Counted from the first letter of the stretch, positions 27,301 to 35,875 are shown. The stretch: DNA of 53,741 nucleotides from Verrucomicrobiota bacterium (GCA_003219695.1 QHQA01000015.1:1-53741), one strand, 5' to 3'. Notes: generated by a model not told the origin, from the sequence alone. Numbers and translations: made by a program.

Positions 27301-27614
27301 CGCCGACGCTGCAAATCTTTCTGATTGTTTCTGCAGCGCTGTTCTCCATCGGCCTGCTCGCTGCCCTGAGCCGTCGTCATGCCATCTTCATCCTCATTGG
27401 AATCGAGATGATGCTTGCGGCAGCGAACCTGAATTTCATTGCGTTCTGGCGTTTTGCTCCGAAGCCACATCAGCCGCCGGTGGGCGTGATGCTCGCACTC
27501 TTCTCCATCGCAATCTCCGCCGCCGAAGCCGCCGTTGGCCTGGCGATGGTGATTGTCGCTTATCGTCACTATCGCACAACTAATGTGGATCAGCTCGATC
27601 AGCTCAAAGGATGA
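27297..27614 (+). CDS. nuoK: NADH-quinone oxidoreductase subunit K
   Basis: A 105-aa, three-helix subunit. Both proton-path glutamates are seen: GIEMMLAAANLNF in TM2 and SAAEAAVGLAMV in TM3. ATG 27297 (MTPTLQIFLIVS) overlaps the nuoJ stop as ATGA; the open frame extends upstream without homology, so the short start is right. Length is the family norm (about 100). The last codons overlap the nuoL start by 4 bases. Confidence 0.95.
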   Translation: MTPTLQIFLIVSAALFSIGLLAALSRRHAIFILIGIEMMLAAANLNFIAFWRFAPKPHQPPVGVMLALFSIAISAAEAAVGLAMVIVAYRHYRTTNVDQLDQLKG

Positions 27615-29608
27615 ATTCAGGGATCATCACTAACCTCTGGCTGATCCCGGCCGTCCCGTGCGCGGCGTCGCTCGCGATTCTGAGTTTGTCGAATGCACGC
27701 CGCAAAAGCGCAGCGGTTCTCGCGGTGATTGGGCAAGTGTTTGCCCTCGGGATGTCGATCTTCGCGTTCTTGCCCACGCTGCAAACGAACAGCTTCCGCG
27801 CCGTTCAGAACTTCACCTGGTTCACGTTCGGCGATCAAGCATTGCGGCTCGGATTTGTTCTCGACCCGCTTGCTGCCGCCATGCTGGTGATGATCTCGCT
27901 CGTCGGGTTGTGCATTTTCATCTTCAGCATCGGCTACATGGCCGGAGACAAAAATTTCGTTCGTTTCTTTGCGTACCTGTCGTTCTTCTCCGGCGCGATG
28001 CTCGGTCTTGTTCTCGCGAACAGTTTGCTTCTGCTTTTCATTTTTTGGGAACTGGTCGGACTCGCGTCGTATTTACTCATCGGCTTCTGGATCGAGCGAC
28101 CGAGCGCGGCGGCTGCCGCAAAAAAAGCGTTCATCACCACGCGCATCGGCGACATGGGATTTTTTCTCGGGATGCTCTGGCTTTATAAGCGCAGCGGGAC
28201 GCTTCTGTTTTACGATGGCGGGAGCGGCTGTCTCGAAAGTGCCGGCCTCGCTACGCTCCGGGCAAGCGCCACGTTCATCGCGCTGCTGATTTTCTGCGGG
28301 GCAATGGGGAAGTCAGGACAATTCCCGCTACACGTCTGGTTGCCGGATGCAATGGAAGGACCAACACCCGTCAGCGCGTTGATCCACGCTGCGACGATGG
28401 TCGCCGCCGGCGTGTTTCTCGTGGCACGCGTGTATCCGCTCTTTTCGTTAGGCGGGATCAACGGTGTGACCTCATCACTTACCGTCGTCGTTTGGATCGG
28501 CGTCACGACGGCGCTGATGGCGGCGCTTATCGCCATCGCGCAGGCGGACATCAAACGGATCCTCGCTTATTCGACCGTGTCGCAACTTGGCTTGATGATG
28601 GTTTCATTAGGCGTCGGCGGTGTCGCAGCAGGCATCATGCACCTGCTGGCGCACGGCTTTTTCAAGGCGCTCCTGTTCCTCGGCTCCGGGTCCGTGATTC
28701 ACGGATGCCAGGGCGAACATGACATTCGCAAAATGGGCGGCCTGCGGCGACTCATGCCGGTGACGTTTGTCACATACGCCGTCGGGATGATGGCACTCAG
28801 CGGCGTCCCGTTCTTTTTTTCCGGCGCTTGGACGAAAGAAGAAATTCTTCGTGCGACAGAGCATTGGCCGCGGTCGCACGCGCCATATTTCCTGATGCTT
28901 GCGGGCGTCGTTCTCACGGCTCTCTATATGACGCGGCAAATCATCTACGTCTTTTTCGGCAACTCACGCGTCGCCTCGGAGCGTGCGCACGAGAGCCCGC
29001 GCGTGATGACGATGCCTCTGATAGCCCTCGCTGTTTGCGCAATTTTCTTCAGCGTCGTGCTCACGCCGGCATGGCCGTGGCTCCACGCGTATCTCAGAGG
29101 CGAACCTGCGCAGTTCGACGTCGCGCGCCTGATTCAGCCGATGGTGTTTGTTTCACTCGTGCTGGTCGGCGCCGGCATCGGCCTCGGCATTTGGGTGTAT
29201 CGCAAAGCGGGCGCGCAAGATCGACAACGTTCGGCTGAGATCGATCCGCTCGAATACGCGCAGCCGGCGCTGTTTCGGTTCCTCGCCAACAAAATGTGGA
29301 TCGACGAACTTTATGGCCGCACGGTGATTACGTTCAGTTGGGCGGCCGCGCGGTTGTCTGACTGGATGGACCGCTATTTCTGGGATGGTCTGGTGCGCGG
29401 CTTCGGCGCGGTCGGCAGGGTTTTCGCAATGCTTACGACCAGTGTTGATGAACACGGCATTAACGCAGGAGTTGATGAAACCACGGCCGGGACGCGCGGC
29501 TTGGGCCGGCTCATGTCCAAGGCGCACTCGGGTCAAATTCAAACGTATCTCGCCGCGCTGGCTGTCGGCATGCTCGCGCTGCTTCTTCTTTACGCATGGT
29601 TGGGTTGA
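27611..29608 (+). CDS. nuoL: NADH-quinone oxidoreductase subunit L
   Basis: Distal antiporter-like proton-pumping subunit, 665 aa, about 16 transmembrane helices. TM5 glutamate is in FIFWELVGLASYLLIGFW; TM7 lysine is in GKSGQFPLHVWLPDAM; TM8/TM12 region is ADIKRILAYSTVSQLG. The segment between the last two hydrophobic helices (about residues 530-640, containing FLANKMWIDELYG and a long amphipathic stretch) is about 110 residues. That looks longer than the lateral-helix region of E. coli NuoL, which is 613 aa overall. This may match the presence of a second NuoM in this operon. Overlaps nuoK by 4 and nuoM1 by 13 bases. Confidence 0.96.
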   Translation: MNSGIITNLWLIPAVPCAASLAILSLSNARRKSAAVLAVIGQVFALGMSIFAFLPTLQTNSFRAVQNFTWFTFGDQALRLGFVLDPLAAAMLVMISLVGLCIFIFSIGYMAGDKNFVRFFAYLSFFSGAMLGLVLANSLLLLFIFWELVGLASYLLIGFWIERPSAAAAAKKAFITTRIGDMGFFLGMLWLYKRSGTLLFYDGGSGCLESAGLATLRASATFIALLIFCGAMGKSGQFPLHVWLPDAMEGPTPVSALIHAATMVAAGVFLVARVYPLFSLGGINGVTSSLTVVVWIGVTTALMAALIAIAQADIKRILAYSTVSQLGLMMVSLGVGGVAAGIMHLLAHGFFKALLFLGSGSVIHGCQGEHDIRKMGGLRRLMPVTFVTYAVGMMALSGVPFFFSGAWTKEEILRATEHWPRSHAPYFLMLAGVVLTALYMTRQIIYVFFGNSRVASERAHESPRVMTMPLIALAVCAIFFSVVLTPAWPWLHAYLRGEPAQFDVARLIQPMVFVSLVLVGAGIGLGIWVYRKAGAQDRQRSAEIDPLEYAQPALFRFLANKMWIDELYGRTVITFSWAAARLSDWMDRYFWDGLVRGFGAVGRVFAMLTTSVDEHGINAGVDETTAGTRGLGRLMSKAHSGQIQTYLAALAVGMLALLLLYAWLG

Positions 29609-31071
29609 TCACGGCAATTATTTTCATTCCGCTCCTCGGCGCGCTGGCGGTCTGGATCTGGCCACAGAAGAATGCGCGCCCGCTGGCTCTGATTTGTAAC
29701 GTCATCTCTGCTGCATGTGCCCTTGCGCTATGGCGAAATTTCGACGCCACCGCGAGTGGGCTGCAGTTTGTGGAACGTCATGATTGGATTCCCGCAATCG
29801 GTGCGGAATATCTCGTCGGTGTCGATGGGCTAAGTCTGCTGTTGGTATTGCTCACCTCGCTAATCGTGCCGTTTGCATTTCTGGCGCAGCCCATGCCCCG
29901 CGGTTCCTACGCGACAGTGCTCGTGATGCAGTCTGCGCTCTACGGAACGTTCACCGCGCAGAATTTCATTCTCTGGTTCCTGTTTTACGAAATGAGCCTG
30001 ATCCCTGCGTTTTTGTTGATCAAAATCTGGGGCGGCGAAAACCGCGATCGCGCGGCGACCAAGTTTTTCCTATACACATTTCTCGGCAGCGTGGCGATGT
30101 TGCTTTCGTTTCTCGGGATTTATTTGGCCAGAGGGACATTCGATTTCGCAACTCTCGCGGGTCTTGGGAAAAACGGTTTGCTCACCGGCAACCTCGCCTG
30201 GCTTGCTTTTGCAGGCGTCTTTGTCGGATTGGCGGTGAAGGTGCCGCTCTTTCCGTTTCACACCTGGCTGCCTGACGCTTATCAAGCCGCGCCTACGGGG
30301 GTCTCGATGGTGCTGACCGGCCTGCTCTCCAAAATGGGCGTTTACGGTTTCGTGCGCTTGTTGCTCCCGCTTTTCCCGAACCAGATCAGGGTCGTCGGCC
30401 CCTGGCTGCTTGTGCTGGCGGTCTGCTCGATCGTGTTCGCTCCACTCGCGGCATGGGCGCAACGGGATCTGAAACGAATGGTTGCCTATTTGTCGATTAA
30501 CCATCTCGGCTACTGCATGCTCGGTCTCTTCGCGCTCGCCGCTTCACCTGTAGTTGCTGCCGGGGTCGATGCGCACGCGGCGTTGAGCGGCGTGTTCATG
30601 CAAATTTTTAACCATGGCATCACTGCGGCTACGCTCTTTTATTTTGTTGGCCTGCTCGAACAACGGCGCGGGCTGCGCGGAATCGACGACTTCGGCGGCC
30701 TAATGCAGCGGACGCCGCTGCTGTGTGGCTGGATGAGCGCCGCCATGTTTTCATCGCTCGGCCTGCCGGGACTGAACGGGTTCATCGGTGAATTTTTGAT
30801 TTTCAAAGGCTCATTTGCCGTCGCGGGCCCGTTTACTGCGATTGCGATAATCGGTCTCCTCGTCACAGCCATCGTTTTTGCGCGAGCGATGCAAGCGCTT
30901 TTTAGCGGACCGCTCGCACAAAGTTGCAGCGCGTTCCCCGATCTTTTGCGAACCGAAAGGCTCGTCATCGTTCCCGTGACGTTGCTCATGTTCGCCATCG
31001 GCATCGCGCCGCAATTCATGTTCAACATTTTCAACACAACCGTCGTTCACATGGCGCGGCTGTTTGCCTAA
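29596..31071 (+). CDS. nuoM: NADH-quinone oxidoreductase subunit M, first copy (canonical)
   Basis: A 491-aa antiporter-like proton channel subunit with about 14 transmembrane helices. The pumping residues are intact: glutamate in TM5 (FYEMSLIPAFLLI), lysine in TM7 (AVKVPLFPFHTWLPDAY), and the TM8 lysine region (TGLLSKMGVYGFVR). Also DLKRMVAYLSINHLGYCMLG. Start lies inside the nuoL 3' end (13-base overlap). Followed after 11 bases by the ORF6N remnant and then by a second nuoM-type gene. Confidence 0.95.
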   Translation: MVGLITAIIFIPLLGALAVWIWPQKNARPLALICNVISAACALALWRNFDATASGLQFVERHDWIPAIGAEYLVGVDGLSLLLVLLTSLIVPFAFLAQPMPRGSYATVLVMQSALYGTFTAQNFILWFLFYEMSLIPAFLLIKIWGGENRDRAATKFFLYTFLGSVAMLLSFLGIYLARGTFDFATLAGLGKNGLLTGNLAWLAFAGVFVGLAVKVPLFPFHTWLPDAYQAAPTGVSMVLTGLLSKMGVYGFVRLLLPLFPNQIRVVGPWLLVLAVCSIVFAPLAAWAQRDLKRMVAYLSINHLGYCMLGLFALAASPVVAAGVDAHAALSGVFMQIFNHGITAATLFYFVGLLEQRRGLRGIDDFGGLMQRTPLLCGWMSAAMFSSLGLPGLNGFIGEFLIFKGSFAVAGPFTAIAIIGLLVTAIVFARAMQALFSGPLAQSCSAFPDLLRTERLVIVPVTLLMFAIGIAPQFMFNIFNTTVVHMARLFA

Positions 31072-31082
31072 CGAGGTCCAAA

Positions 31083-31632
31083 ATGCGTAAGGACATTATT
31101 CCGATCGAGCGTATCGCTTACCTGATTTTTGTTTTCCGCGAAGAGAGAGTCATGTTGGATTCTAGCGCGACTCTACGGCGTAACGACGGGAAATTTGAAC
31201 AAGGCAGTCAGCCGCAATCGAGACCGATTCCCTTCCGATTTCATGTTTCAACTTACTGCCGAAGAGGCGAAAGATTTGATATTTCAAATTGGAAGATCAA
31301 AAGGGCGGGGCGGCCGCCGTCATCGTCCCTATGCTTTTACTGAGCAAGGTATCGCGATGCTCTCGAGTGTTCTAAACAGCGAACGTGCGGTGAAAGTGAA
31401 TATCGCGATCATGCGCGCGTTTGTGAAGCTGCGCCAGACGCTCGAAACGAACCGTGAGTTAGCACAAAAATTTTCGGAGCTCGAACAACGCGTTGGCAAG
31501 CATGACGAGGAAATCGCTGCGATCCTCGAAGCGATCCGGCAGTTGATGGCTCCACCAGAAAAGCCGCGACGTGAAATTGGATTTCATGTGCGCGAACGTG
31601 CGCCGCGATATCGGGTGCGTAAACGCGCATGA
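31083..31632 (+). pseudogene. ORF6N/KilA-N-type DNA-binding protein, frameshifted, inside the nuo operon
   Basis: From ATG 31083 the protein reads PIERIAYLIFVFREERVMLD and then loses frame. The next frame continues LARLYGVTTGNLNKAVSRN, RFPSDFMFQLTAEEAKDLIF, HRPYAFTEQGIAMLSSVLNS and a coiled-coil tail ending at 31632. This is an ORF6N-domain regulator (about 183 aa), a family found in phages and accessory regions. A lost TGATC (GATTC-TGATC-TAGCG) at about 31160 would explain the break. Spacing is operonic: it starts 11 bases after nuoM1, and its TGA overlaps the nuoM2 ATG. Nothing about ORF6N suggests a respiratory role, so it is read as an intruder that decayed. Confidence 0.85.
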
Positions 31633-33110
31633 TCGCCTGGACGATTTACATCACGGTCGCAGGCGCAGTGCTCTCACTGCTTGTGCCGCGGGTGGTTGCG
31701 CGGTGGATGGCGCTGTTGACAACCATCGCTGGCTTGGCGCTCACGCTCGTGATGTTTGTTCGCACGCCCATTGAAAATCTTGCGCACTTCACCACAATCG
31801 TGCGCGTGCCGTGGGTGCCCGCGCTGGGGATGAATTATCATCTGGCGATCGACGGCGTCAGCCTGACGATGGTTCTCGTGACGGGCATCTCAGCGGTGAG
31901 CACGGTGCTGTTTTCGTGGGACGTCGAAGATCGGCAGAACGAATTTTTCTTCTGGTTACTGCTCGTAGTAGGCGGCTGCTACGGGGTGTTCCTGAGCGCC
32001 GATTTATTTTTGTTCTTCGTGTTCTACGAGCTGGTGATCGTGCCGAAATACTTTCTCATCGCTATCTTCGGCTCGACCAACAAGGAATACGGCGCAATGA
32101 AGTTGACGCTGTACTCCTTTTTTGGCGGCATGTTTGTGTTCGTGGGGATTCTCGTCGCCTACGTAACTGCTGGCTCGCTGGATCTGGGTCAGCTGTCGGA
32201 ATTCCAGTTCCCGCCGCATCTGCAGACGTGGGCATTTCCTGTGTTGTTTCTCGGATTTGCCGTGCTCGCCGGCATCTGGCCGCTGCACACGTGGGCGCCC
32301 ACTGGCCACGTCGCTGCGCCTACAGCCGGCTCGATGTTGCTCGCGGGCATCGTCATGAAACTCGGCTCTTACGCCGGGCTCCGCGTGGCGATGAACCTTT
32401 TCCCGCAGGGATTTCAGATGTGGAGCAAATGGATCGTCGTTCTGGCGGTGATTGGGATTATCTATGCCGCGGCGGTGGCGCTTCGCCAAGGTGATCTGAA
32501 ATTTGTGATCGGTTATTCGAGCGTAAGCCACATGGGCTTTGTGTTGCTCGGGCTTGCGGCAGCAACATCGCTCAGTGTTTCAGGCGCGGTGCTGCAAATG
32601 TTTTCTCATGGCGTTATCGCGGCCCTGCTTTTCGCCGTTGCTGGACGCATGATCTACCGGCGTACGCACACGCGCGAGCTCGACGCGCTTGCCGGGATGA
32701 ATCTGAGCCGCATACTCCCGTTTGCGGCATTTGCCTTCGTGATCGCCTCGGCTGCGTCGATGGGCATTCCAGGGTTTAGCGGTTTCGCAGCGGAGATCAC
32801 GATTCTCATCGGCGCATGGAAAACTTATCCGGTTGCGGTCTGGATCACCGGTGCGGGCATGGTGCTCGTTGCTGCATTCACATTGCGCGCGCTAAAGCAA
32901 TCGTTCTTTGCCGACAAACCTGAAGGCGTCCGCGCGCAGGAAGGCCGCGTAGCGCTCGACCCGGATTGGAACGAGCAGGACAGCATCACGGTCGCGGAAA
33001 AATGCGGCGCTTGCCTGCTCATGTTCGCAACTCTCGCCGTGGGAATTTATCCGAAACTGTTGCTCGATCGCATCATGCCGGCGGTGGAGACGATGAGATT
33101 TTTGAAATGA
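31629..33110 (+). CDS. nuoM: NADH-quinone oxidoreductase subunit M, second copy lacking TM7 lysine
   Basis: A 493-aa NuoM paralogue with about 14 transmembrane helices. TM5 glutamate is kept (FYELVIVPKYFLI) and the TM8 lysine region is kept (GIVMKLGSYAGLR). The TM7 segment reads AVLAGIWPLHTWAPTGH, where the first copy has AVKVPLFPFHTWLPDAY, so the usual lysine is a leucine and the DAH/DAY becomes TGH. DLKFVIGYSSVSHMGFVLLG is conserved. Two-NuoM complexes are known and have been proposed to pump extra protons; this gene would be the added module. ATG overlaps the stop of the ORF6N remnant. Followed by a 91-base gap holding a repeat, then nuoN. Confidence 0.93.
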   Translation: MIAWTIYITVAGAVLSLLVPRVVARWMALLTTIAGLALTLVMFVRTPIENLAHFTTIVRVPWVPALGMNYHLAIDGVSLTMVLVTGISAVSTVLFSWDVEDRQNEFFFWLLLVVGGCYGVFLSADLFLFFVFYELVIVPKYFLIAIFGSTNKEYGAMKLTLYSFFGGMFVFVGILVAYVTAGSLDLGQLSEFQFPPHLQTWAFPVLFLGFAVLAGIWPLHTWAPTGHVAAPTAGSMLLAGIVMKLGSYAGLRVAMNLFPQGFQMWSKWIVVLAVIGIIYAAAVALRQGDLKFVIGYSSVSHMGFVLLGLAAATSLSVSGAVLQMFSHGVIAALLFAVAGRMIYRRTHTRELDALAGMNLSRILPFAAFAFVIASAASMGIPGFSGFAAEITILIGAWKTYPVAVWITGAGMVLVAAFTLRALKQSFFADKPEGVRAQEGRVALDPDWNEQDSITVAEKCGACLLMFATLAVGIYPKLLLDRIMPAVETMRFLK

Positions 33111-33143
33111 AATGTCCGGTTCAACTCCGAAACTTCGCGAGCA

Positions 33144-33189
33144 GGCGATTTAACGCTTCCTTGGCCGCCGTAGCCTTGGCGAAGGAGGC
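33144..33189 (+). repeat. GCCGCCGTAGCCTTGGCGAAGGAGGC repeat family, supplying the nuoN ribosome site
   Basis: CTTCCTTGGCC and GGCGAAGGAGG form an imperfect inverted pair around CGCCGTAGC. Related copy at 15224-15295. The AAGGAGG at 33182-33188 is the only Shine-Dalgarno-like sequence before nuoN (ATG 33202). Confidence 0.6.
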
Positions 33190-33201
33190 AAAGATTTAGC
33201 C

Positions 33202-34728
33202 ATGTCTTACCTCGAGCTTCTCAAGTTGGTTTCGCCCGAAGCGATGGTGGTCATCACGGCTCTGCTGGTGCTCGCGATTGGCCTAACTAGCAGGCGCGCG
33301 ACTGCAGTGACCGGCGTGTCCTCTGTAAGACCGCCGACGAGGGCGGCCGAGAACACTGCTGTTGCAGGGCTGTGCTCGTTTATGGCTGCGGCTGGGCTCG
33401 TCATCGCAGCTATCGCGGTGTTCATGCTACCGCGGAACGCGACGCTTTTTGGCGGCATGCTTGTGATCACGCCACTGAACTCGCTTTTCAAAATCATCTG
33501 CATCGCGCTCGCGTTTTCCACGGTTCTCCTTGCCGCATCAAAAAATGCGCCGCGTCACGCCGGCGAATATCTGGCCATTGTTCTTCTGGCGACGGTCGGG
33601 CTCATGCTGCTGGTCGGCAGCGAAGAGTTGCTCATGATTTTCATCGGGCTCGAACTGCTCGGCTTGTCGCTTTACGTCATGGCAGCATTTGATAAAAGTG
33701 ACATCCGCTCAGCCGAAGCGGGTCTGAAATATTTCTTGTTCGGCAGCACCTCGAGCGCGTTCACGCTTTTCGGAATCAGCTTGATCTATGGCATGTCGGG
33801 AACGACTGGTCTCGTGGCGATTTCACAAAAACTGGCGACGACATCCGTGCAGCCGTTGCTTGCCGTCGGAATCGTGATGACGCTCGTCGGCTTTGCGTTC
33901 AAAATCGCTGCCGCGCCATTTCATCTTTGGGCGCCGGACGCGTATCAGGGCGCGCCTGTTCCCAGCGCAGCGTTCATTGCTTCAGGATCAAAGGTCGCCT
34001 CGTTTGTCGTGCTAGGAAAAATTGTGCTGATCGGATTTGCGCCTGTGCAGGGCAGCGCAAACTGGCACGCGCTGATCGCGGGCTGGTCACCGGTGCTCGC
34101 CGCATTGGCAGCATTGTCAATCGTCGTCGGCAATCTCGTCGCGCTGGCGCAGACGAACGTGCGAAGACTGCTCGCCTATTCCGCAGTCGCACACGGCGGT
34201 TACACGTTGATCGGACTCGTCGCAGGTGGTCGCGACGGATTTTCCGCGGCGTTGTTTTACACCACCATCTACGCTATCACGCTCGTCGGCGCATTCGGCG
34301 TGGTTGGTTTGGTGCGGCGCGAAACCGGCGGCGACGATTACTCAAACTTTTATGGATTGGCTTCCCGTTCTCCCTTGCTCGCGGGATGCATGGCGATCTT
34401 TATGCTCTCTCTTGCAGGCATACCGCCGCTCGCCGGTTTTTTTGGGAAATTCTACCTGTTTAGCGTCGCACTGCACGCCAGCGCGAACCACGGGTTGCTC
34501 TGGCTCGTGGGAGTGGCGCTTCTTGGCAGTTTCATCTCGCTCTACTATTACCTGATGGTGTTAAGAGCCATTTTCGTCGAGAAAAGCGCACCTGAAACTG
34601 ATCGCCGATCACTGAGCACCGATCGCTTTCTCCAGAAACTTACCGTCTCTGTCCTCGCCGCGGCGGTTCTCATCCTCGGCGTGATGCCGGACATATTAGC
34701 AGCGCGGATCCTTGCCACCGTGCCGTAA
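33202..34728 (+). CDS. nuoN: NADH-quinone oxidoreductase subunit N
   Basis: A 508-aa antiporter-like subunit, about 14 transmembrane helices. TM5 glutamate in FIGLELLGLSLYVMAAF, TM7 lysine in GFAFKIAAAPFHLWAPDAY, and TNVRRLLAYSAVAHGGYTL are all typical. Between the first and second hydrophobic helices lies a polar stretch (about residues 34-54, TAVTGVSSVRPPTRAAENTA). Its DNA is an imperfect palindrome (33316-33356), and it may be an inserted repeat. The gap before it carries another repeat that provides AAGGAGG. Last gene of the operon. Confidence 0.95.
   Translation: MSYLELLKLVSPEAMVVITALLVLAIGLTSRRATAVTGVSSVRPPTRAAENTAVAGLCSFMAAAGLVIAAIAVFMLPRNATLFGGMLVITPLNSLFKIICIALAFSTVLLAASKNAPRHAGEYLAIVLLATVGLMLLVGSEELLMIFIGLELLGLSLYVMAAFDKSDIRSAEAGLKYFLFGSTSSAFTLFGISLIYGMSGTTGLVAISQKLATTSVQPLLAVGIVMTLVGFAFKIAAAPFHLWAPDAYQGAPVPSAAFIASGSKVASFVVLGKIVLIGFAPVQGSANWHALIAGWSPVLAALAALSIVVGNLVALAQTNVRRLLAYSAVAHGGYTLIGLVAGGRDGFSAALFYTTIYAITLVGAFGVVGLVRRETGGDDYSNFYGLASRSPLLAGCMAIFMLSLAGIPPLAGFFGKFYLFSVALHASANHGLLWLVGVALLGSFISLYYYLMVLRAIFVEKSAPETDRRSLSTDRFLQKLTVSVLAAAVLILGVMPDILAARILATVP
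33316..33356 (+). repeat. imperfect palindrome in frame within nuoN
   Basis: GTGTCCTC at the left pairs with GAGAACAC at the right (7 of 8), with CCGCC/GGCGG inside. It codes for part of a polar linker that the flanking membrane helices do not need. Confidence 0.45.
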
Positions 34729-34825
34729 AAATTTTCCGCAAAAAAGCGTGATTAACGCTTGACTCCGGCGCTATAAGTTTTGCATCAAAAGCAGTACCAG
34801 CCATTGCAAAAGTTGGTGAGTAAAA

Positions 34826-35797
34826 ATGGGCAGCATCAGCCAGTTCATTGATCGCCACTACCGGCACTTCAACGCTGCGGTCTTGAAAGACGCTGCCGAT
34901 GCCTACGTCGCGCATCTGGATCGCGGCGGGAAAATGATGATCACGCTCGCGGGCGCCATGAGCACCGCGGAACTGGGCGTTTCTTTGGCGGAAATGATTC
35001 GCCGCGACAAAGTCCATGCCATCGCCTGCACCGGAGCGAATCTGGAGGAGGACCTTTTCAATCTGGTCGCACGCAGCAATTACGTCCGTCTTCCGAATTA
35101 TCGCGAGTTGAGTCCGCAACAGGAAGAAGAACTGCTCCGCCGCCATTTAAATCGGGTCACCGACACGTGCATTCCAGAAGAGGAAGCCATCCGCCGAATC
35201 GAGCGAGTGGTGATCGACGAATGGGTCTCCGCTGCGCAGAAAAAAGAGCACGCTTTCCCGCACGAATTTCTTTTCAAGATTTTGAAAGAATGTCGGCTCA
35301 AGAAATTTTACGAGATCGATCCCGGAGACAGTTGGATGATCGCCGCCGCGCACAAGGACCTGCCGGTTTTTGTGCCCGGCTGGGAAGATTCCACGTTGGG
35401 AAATATTTATGCCGCCCGCTGCATCACTGGAGCGATCACCGATGTGCATACGGTTCGCTCCGGGATTGAGTACATGATCGCGCTCGCGGACTGGTATCGC
35501 CGGGTGTCGCAGGAATCCTCCATTGGCTTTTTCCAAATCGGCGGTGGCATCGCAGGCGATTTCCCCATTTGCGTCGTGCCGATGCTAAATCAGGACGTGG
35601 TCAGCATGGCGGTGCCGGAGTGGGGGTATTTTTGCCAGATCAGTGATTCCACAACCAGCTTCGGTTCGTACTCCGGCGCAGTGCCTAACGAGAAGATCAC
35701 ATGGGGAAAACTCAACGTCGATACGCCGCGATTTGTCATCGAATCCGACGCAACCATTGTTGCGCCATTGATCTTTGCCAAGATTCTGGGCTGGTGA
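34826..35797 (+). CDS. deoxyhypusine synthase family protein
   Basis: A 323-aa NAD-dependent enzyme of the DHS fold. The active-site lysine of DHS is kept in EKITWGKLNVD, preceded by FGSYSGAVP, with the NAD-site regions TLAGAMSTAELG, IACTGANLEEDLF and GFFQIGGGIAGDFP. In eukaryotes and archaea the enzyme transfers an aminobutyl group from spermidine to eIF5A/aIF5A. Bacteria have no eIF5A, so the acceptor here is unknown; a polyamine (homospermidine-type reaction) is one possibility. GGTGAG about 10 bases upstream of the ATG can serve as a ribosome site. Stands alone, convergent with the lipoprotein gene. Confidence 0.9.
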   Translation: MGSISQFIDRHYRHFNAAVLKDAADAYVAHLDRGGKMMITLAGAMSTAELGVSLAEMIRRDKVHAIACTGANLEEDLFNLVARSNYVRLPNYRELSPQQEEELLRRHLNRVTDTCIPEEEAIRRIERVVIDEWVSAAQKKEHAFPHEFLFKILKECRLKKFYEIDPGDSWMIAAAHKDLPVFVPGWEDSTLGNIYAARCITGAITDVHTVRSGIEYMIALADWYRRVSQESSIGFFQIGGGIAGDFPICVVPMLNQDVVSMAVPEWGYFCQISDSTTSFGSYSGAVPNEKITWGKLNVDTPRFVIESDATIVAPLIFAKILGW

Positions 35798-35814
35798 GGC
35801 GCAGTGTTGCGGCC

Positions 35815-35839
35815 ATTATCGGTTATCTGTTCCGATAAT
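35815..35839. terminator. bidirectional stem-loop between convergent genes
   Basis: Perfect 8-bp stem ATTATCGG / CCGATAAT around a 9-base loop, between the convergent DHS gene and the lipoprotein gene. No strong T-run on either side. Confidence 0.45.
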
Positions 35840-35875
35840 CTCTCGCTGCTGATGGATAACTAATTTGCCTCCTGT

